34,469 bases of DNA from a bacterium (lineage in GTDB: Bacteria; DUMJ01): NCBI GenBank assembly GCA_026418035.1, contig JAOACC010000060.1, forward strand, positions 1 to 34,469, written 5' to 3'. The number at the start of each line of letters is the position of its first letter. Position 1 is the stretch's first letter. Shown one piece after another: positions 29,910 through 34,469 of the stretch. The notes under the pieces are model-generated. The model did not search any database. It was given only the letters and a program-made list of their open reading frames with translations, and was not told the DNA's origin. A program made the position numbers and the translations under genes.

Positions 29910-30905
29910 TCATCCCTCTCTTAAAGATTTATAGATAGTATCTATAGTCTCTAAAACTAATAGAGAACTCACAGCATCTATCCTTGTAGGAGTATTTTTA
30001 ATTATACCATTACAAAAATCTAGCACCATATTTTTAAAACAGAGTCTCCTAAGATATAAAGGGTCATATGTAATGACTTTTGGAGAAATCACATTATCTT
30101 TTATTCTCCATGCATTAATACTATTCAGTGCCAAGCCACCAATTACTATAGTTCCTTTATCCCCAAATATACTCAAACTTGTCTCAAGATTCTGAGGATA
30201 GATAGAAAAACTTCCTTCAAAAGTAGCTAAAGTGCCATTATAAAATCTTAAAACTGCAACCAAAGTATCCTCAGTTTCAATCGAATGAGTAAAAGTACCA
30301 GCCATGGCATAGGCAGATTGAACCTCACCGAAGAATAAGATCAAGAGGTCTAAATAATGGATTGCCATATTATAGAGCATGCCACCATCATAGTTTTTAC
30401 TTCCTCTCCAGGAATTTTCAAAGTACTCTTGTGGTCTATACCAGAGCATATGAACACTTCCCAAGAAAGGTATTCCTAATGCTCCATTTCTTACAGCCTC
30501 CTGAGCTAACTCTATAAGTGGATTATATCTCATTTGTACTACCATACCTAACTTTAAACCCAAGTTATCAGAAAGAAAACACAACTCTTTAGCTTCTTCT
30601 AAACTTAAGGCTAATGGTTTTTCGACAAGAACATTTACTTTCGAATTTAGTGCAAACTTGGCAATCTCATAGTGGGATGAATGTGGTGTAGAAATAGAAA
30701 CAAAGTCTAAATCTTCCTTTTCTAAAAGTTCTCTATAATCCATGTAAACCTTTTTAACCTTATACTGAGAAGCAAAATCCTCTGCTCTAGATAAATTACT
30801 ATCACATACTGCTACTAACTCCAAATAAGGAATATCCGAAACAACTTCGCTATGCTTATGCGCATTCTGTCCGCACCCTACAATAGCAAATCTAATTCTT
30901 TCCAT
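29910..30905 (-). CDS. Gfo/Idh/MocA-family oxidoreductase
   Basis: FAIVGCGQNAHKHSEVV Rossmann motif, DFVSISTPHSSHYEIAKFAL, VEKPLALSLEEAKEL. Confidence 0.93.
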   Translation of the reverse strand: MERIRFAIVGCGQNAHKHSEVVSDIPYLELVAVCDSNLSRAEDFASQYKVKKVYMDYRELLEKEDLDFVSISTPHSSHYEIAKFALNSKVNVLVEKPLALSLEEAKELCFLSDNLGLKLGMVVQMRYNPLIELAQEAVRNGALGIPFLGSVHMLWYRPQEYFENSWRGSKNYDGGMLYNMAIHYLDLLILFFGEVQSAYAMAGTFTHSIETEDTLVAVLRFYNGTLATFEGSFSIYPQNLETSLSIFGDKGTIVIGGLALNSINAWRIKDNVISPKVITYDPLYLRRLCFKNMVLDFCNGIIKNTPTRIDAVSSLLVLETIDTIYKSLREG

Positions 30906-32001
30906 AGAAAGATTTTATAACCTCCACAACTTCTCTAACTTCTTCATCTTTTAATTCTGGCCACATAGGTAATGCTAGAACCTCTTCAGAGGCTTTCTCT
31001 GCCTCTGGAAGATCCCCCAATTTATAACCCAAATCCTTGTAAACTTTTTGAAGGTGTAATGGCAACGGATAGTATATAGTAGAACCAATACCATTATCAG
31101 AAAGATACTTCTGTAATTCATCTCTCTTTTCTGCCCTTATTACATATTGATGAAAGGTATGCGTTCGTCCTTCCTTAATCTTTGGAGTTTTCACATAAGG
31201 CACATCTGAAAGCAGATCACTATATAAACTAGCTATCTCCTGCCTTCTTTTTATATAGCTATCTAAATATTTAAGTTTTACCCTTAATATAGCTGCTTGA
31301 ATCTCATCTAATCTACTATTGTAACCTAATTCTTCATGATAATACTTCTTTTTACTTCCGTGATTTCTCAACATTAAGACTTTCTCTTTTATTTTCTCAT
31401 CATTAGTAACAATCATTCCCCCATCTCCAAATGCCCCTAGGTTCTTAGTAGGAAAGAAACTAAAACACCCAGTGTTCCCAAGGCTTCCAGCCTTTTTACC
31501 GTTATAGACTGCACCTATAGCTTGACAAGCATCTTCCACTATATAAACGTTATATCCTTCTCTAATTTCCATAAGCTTATCCATATCACACATCTGTCCA
31601 AAGATGTGAACAGGTAAAATAACTTTAGTATTTTTAGTTATCAACTGTTCTACCTCTTCTACATTCATATCAAAAGTATCTGGTTCTATATCAACAAAAA
31701 CTGGCTTTGCACCAAGATTAGAAATAACCTCAGTAGTAGCAAAGAATGTAAATGGGGTAGTTATGACTTCATCTCCAGGTCCTATATCAAGAGCTCTCAA
31801 AGAGAGTAAAAGTGCATCGGTCCCTGAAGCAACTCCAATAGCGTATTTAGTACCGCAATAAGTAGAAACTTCAGATTCCAAAGAAGTTACATTTTCTCCT
31901 AATATAAATTGGCCTCTTTCCATCACTTCTTGTAAAATCTGATTTATCTCCATCTTAAGATTTTGATACTGTCTCTTAAGGTCAAAACTAGGAATCCTCA
32001 T
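30892..32001 (-). CDS. DegT/DnrJ/EryC1/StrS-family PLP-dependent aminotransferase
   Basis: GVASGTDALLLSLRAL, PFTFFATTEVI, VEDACQAIGAVY, CFSFFPTKNLGAFGDGGMIVTND. Confidence 0.95.
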   Translation of the reverse strand: MRIPSFDLKRQYQNLKMEINQILQEVMERGQFILGENVTSLESEVSTYCGTKYAIGVASGTDALLLSLRALDIGPGDEVITTPFTFFATTEVISNLGAKPVFVDIEPDTFDMNVEEVEQLITKNTKVILPVHIFGQMCDMDKLMEIREGYNVYIVEDACQAIGAVYNGKKAGSLGNTGCFSFFPTKNLGAFGDGGMIVTNDEKIKEKVLMLRNHGSKKKYYHEELGYNSRLDEIQAAILRVKLKYLDSYIKRRQEIASLYSDLLSDVPYVKTPKIKEGRTHTFHQYVIRAEKRDELQKYLSDNGIGSTIYYPLPLHLQKVYKDLGYKLGDLPEAEKASEEVLALPMWPELKDEEVREVVEVIKSFYGKN

Positions 32002-33364
32002 CTTTCTTTAATTCCTCCTTGAGATTTCTCCAAAATTCTAGAAAGAAGGCTAAAAATATTCCCAAAAATAGGGAAGCTACTCCAGCGATAAGGACATTAA
32101 GCATCGTGTTAGGCTTACTATGTTTTTCAGGCGGTACAGCATAATCTAATACTTGAATCTCTACTGATTCCCTGGCTTCACTTATTTTTGCCTGTTCGTA
32201 TTGAGTAGAGAGTGTAGTATATATAGCTTCTTGCAACTTTACATCTCTAATAAGCTTAGAGAGTTGTAAACTCAAATCCGGAAGTCTACTTATCTTCTCA
32301 TCATATTTTGATATAAGTCCTGTCAAACCTTGATATTTAGCCTCTAAAGAGATCCTTTTAACACTCAAATCAAACAATTCTGGAGTAGAAAGAGTTCCTA
32401 ATGCATCGGATAATCTCTCTATTTCTTCCTTCATAACCCTCTTTATCTCAGTTATCTGCTGCTTCACTTCAACCACTTTAGGATGAAGTTCCCCATAATC
32501 TTGTAACAGAGTAGCTAAAGTAACTTCGCTTTCTATAAGCTTTTCTCTCCAAGTCTGAATCTTAGGATCTGAGCTTATAGTAGTTATTGTAAGAGGGTCT
32601 TTACCCAAAAGTTCTGCCTGAGACTTTAGAATGCTCTGAAGATTATTTATCTGAGAATTTACAGCATTTAGCTCTATCTGGGTAGATTCTTTCTGAGCCT
32701 GCAAATTAGCCATATTATCTATCAAGGCCTTAGTCTCATCACTTACGCTGATTAGCTTATACTTTTCTTGGAAGGCTTTAAGCTTAGATTCTGCCTCGTT
32801 TAGAAGTTTCTCTGTCTCTCTTAACCTTCTCTCTAAAAATAGTTTCTCCCTCTGGGCAGAACTAAGTATAATCTTAGACGTTATCTCCTTTAAGGCAGAT
32901 ATATATGTATTAGATATATCTGCAGCCAATTGAGGACTTTTAGCTTCTGTAGTTATCTCCATAGTATTCTCTTTTGTATCGCTTATCTTCACAGATTTCT
33001 GTAAGATAGATATAGCCCTCTGTAAGCTATTAGTATTAAACTCTTCTTCTAGCTTTAACTTTTTAACAACATATTCTGCTGCTGATCGACTCTTAAGAAT
33101 AGCGGAATAATTCGCTCCCACCCCTCCTGTTAAACTCGAAATTCCTGTTATAGGAAGATACTGTAGGAGCTGAGCACTTATTCCAGTACTTTTTTCACTA
33201 GGTAAAAGTATTACTGCCTTTGCAGAATATATCTTAGGACTTACCTTACTAAAAACATAAGCCCCTATAACAGCTAATAGAAAGATCGATATAATGTATA
33301 CTCTTCTCTTCCTTAAGACTTTTATAAGGTCAACTAGACTTATTTCTTCTTCCATAATTACCAC
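31988..33364 (-). CDS. Wzz/chain-length-determinant family protein
   Basis: ISLVDLIKVLRKRRVYIISIFLLAVIGAYVFSKVSPKIYSAKAVILL; coiled-coil middle; C-terminal PPEKHSKPNTMLNVLIAGVASLFLGIFLAFFLEFWRN. Confidence 0.9.
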   Translation of the reverse strand: MVIMEEEISLVDLIKVLRKRRVYIISIFLLAVIGAYVFSKVSPKIYSAKAVILLPSEKSTGISAQLLQYLPITGISSLTGGVGANYSAILKSRSAAEYVVKKLKLEEEFNTNSLQRAISILQKSVKISDTKENTMEITTEAKSPQLAADISNTYISALKEITSKIILSSAQREKLFLERRLRETEKLLNEAESKLKAFQEKYKLISVSDETKALIDNMANLQAQKESTQIELNAVNSQINNLQSILKSQAELLGKDPLTITTISSDPKIQTWREKLIESEVTLATLLQDYGELHPKVVEVKQQITEIKRVMKEEIERLSDALGTLSTPELFDLSVKRISLEAKYQGLTGLISKYDEKISRLPDLSLQLSKLIRDVKLQEAIYTTLSTQYEQAKISEARESVEIQVLDYAVPPEKHSKPNTMLNVLIAGVASLFLGIFLAFFLEFWRNLKEELKKDEDS

Positions 33365-34449
33365 CCAAATAGAGAGCCAAATGTATCTTTTAGTATCCCA
33401 ATACTCATAAGTATCTGAACAAGGTCTTGCCAGCCTCTAAAGAGAAGTTCTGGAACATAAACTATATCATCTTCTTTGATTTCTATATCCAGTTCACTTT
33501 TACCTTTCTTAACAATGTCTTCATAATTGACTGTTATCATTTCAGGTTTATCCCCACTCTGTCTAATAACAGTAACCTTCTTAAGGTCTGCTCTATCCTT
33601 TATACCACCCGCAGTACTTATATACTCAGTAAGTCTTCTCCCTTCTACATATTCTATAGCTCCAGGGCTATTAACCTGTCCTAATACATAGACAAGTCTT
33701 CTTAATGCTGGGATAAATATACTATCTCCATCTTTTAACAAGACATTGTTCTTTTCATCCCCTCTAAGTGCATAGTCCACATTAAATAGAATATCCTCTT
33801 TCTTACCACCTACAGTTCGTTCAATCTTTGCCAAGGTCCTTGTAGATTGAGGTGTTAATCCGCCAGCTCTTATAAGTAAGTCTCTTATTCTATCTCCTTC
33901 TCTTATCTCGTATATGCCAGGTTCTCGTACTTGTCCAAAGATTCTAATTGTTTTCTCCATCGGAGGAACAAATATTACATCACCATCTATAAGACGTAAA
34001 CTTACCTCCTGTGTTATATCTCCTAAGACTAAAACTCTATAAAGGTCAAGAACAGCTATTTCCTTTCCTCCTCTAAGGACTTTTATATTCCTAGCGCTTG
34101 CAGTAGGTAATATACCGCCGGCACGAGATATTAGTTCAGATATCCTAGCTCCTTCTCTAGCCTGGCTAGGAAGCATTTCACCAGTTGGAGTTCCACTTAT
34201 TTCTCCAGAAGTCAAGGTAATAGCCCCAGGGTTCCTAACTTGACCTAAGACGTAAACCCTATCTATCTTAGTGGGTATTCTAATTAGATCTTTGTCCTTT
34301 AAAAGAACTTCAGAAGATTTAAGAAAATCCAATTCTATAATCTCTCCAGAAACCCTTTCGATAATTCCTCCTACTAGACTCGCCTTGGGGGTTAATCCCC
34401 CTGCCATCTCTATGATGTCTTTTAGCCTATCCCCTTCTACTATCTCATA
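33358..34449 (-). CDS. SLBB-domain polysaccharide export protein (5' end truncated by contig end)
   Basis: Repeated SLBB units (EGDRLKDIIEMAGGLTP, DRVYVLGQVRNPGAI, IRIFGQVREPGIYEIREGDRIRDLLIRAGGLTPQS, VYVLGQVNSPGAIEYVEG). The MCIRDR residues in the track are adapter-derived and excluded. Confidence 0.9.
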   Translation of the reverse strand, partial: YEIVEGDRLKDIIEMAGGLTPKASLVGGIIERVSGEIIELDFLKSSEVLLKDKDLIRIPTKIDRVYVLGQVRNPGAITLTSGEISGTPTGEMLPSQAREGARISELISRAGGILPTASARNIKVLRGGKEIAVLDLYRVLVLGDITQEVSLRLIDGDVIFVPPMEKTIRIFGQVREPGIYEIREGDRIRDLLIRAGGLTPQSTRTLAKIERTVGGKKEDILFNVDYALRGDEKNNVLLKDGDSIFIPALRRLVYVLGQVNSPGAIEYVEGRRLTEYISTAGGIKDRADLKKVTVIRQSGDKPEMITVNYEDIVKKGKSELDIEIKEDDIVYVPELLFRGWQDLVQILMSIGILKDTFGSLFGW

Positions 34450-34450
34450 C

Positions 34451-34469
34451 CTGTCTCTTATACACATCT
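34451..34469. other. Residual Nextera transposase adapter sequence (assembly artefact)
   Basis: Terminal 19 nt are CTGTCTCTTATACACATCT, the standard Nextera read-through adapter sequence. Confidence 0.97.

Noticed and set aside
34450-34467. MCIRDR as a novel conserved N-terminal motif of the SLBB protein
   Set aside because: It is the translation of the Nextera adapter CTGTCTCTTATACACATCT (reverse complement), not biology.
1-34469. CRISPR array, transposon, prophage, toxin-antitoxin or defence system
   Set aside because: No direct-repeat arrays, transposase, integrase, phage structural genes or recognisable TA pairs were seen when reading the ORFs and gaps; nearly all DNA is explained by housekeeping genes.

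Overview
AT-rich bacterial chromosomal contig end, apparently from a metagenome or shotgun assembly. It is dominated by densely packed housekeeping genes. Left edge: a minus-strand partial HI0933/BaiN-type flavoprotein, divergent from a plus-strand block tsaE-tsaB-rimI-tsaD (t6A cluster), a YaaC-like protein, a small lipoprotein and a DUF6504-like protein. From about 4762 to the right edge (about 29.7 kb) everything is on the minus strand with almost no intergenic space. In transcription order this array is: SLBB polysaccharide export, Wzz, DegT aminotransferase, Gfo/Idh oxidoreductase, ROK kinase, CheW, DUF554, serS, guaA, membrane M28 peptidase, argS, Asp23, recG, rsmD, coaD, nitrilase-like subunit, nadE, pta, ackA, DUF177/YceD, rpmF, plsX, fabH, fabD, fabG, acpP, fabF, rnc, spoVS, ftsY, ffh, rpsP, KH protein, trmD. 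I see no rRNA, tRNA, CRISPR array, transposase or phage module. I did not find a clear new multi-gene system. The most notable observations are: (1) the last 19 nt are an exact Nextera adapter sequence that creates a false 'MCIRDR' protein N-terminus; (2) a NAD synthetase split into two genes, where the nitrilase-like subunit has Gly at the position of the catalytic Cys; (3) a DUF554 gene whose full-length, family-typical N-terminus can only be read from an AUU start codon with a well-placed Shine-Dalgarno; (4) a 22-bp perfect palindrome after the lipoprotein gene. Family assignments come from reading motifs, not from database searches.
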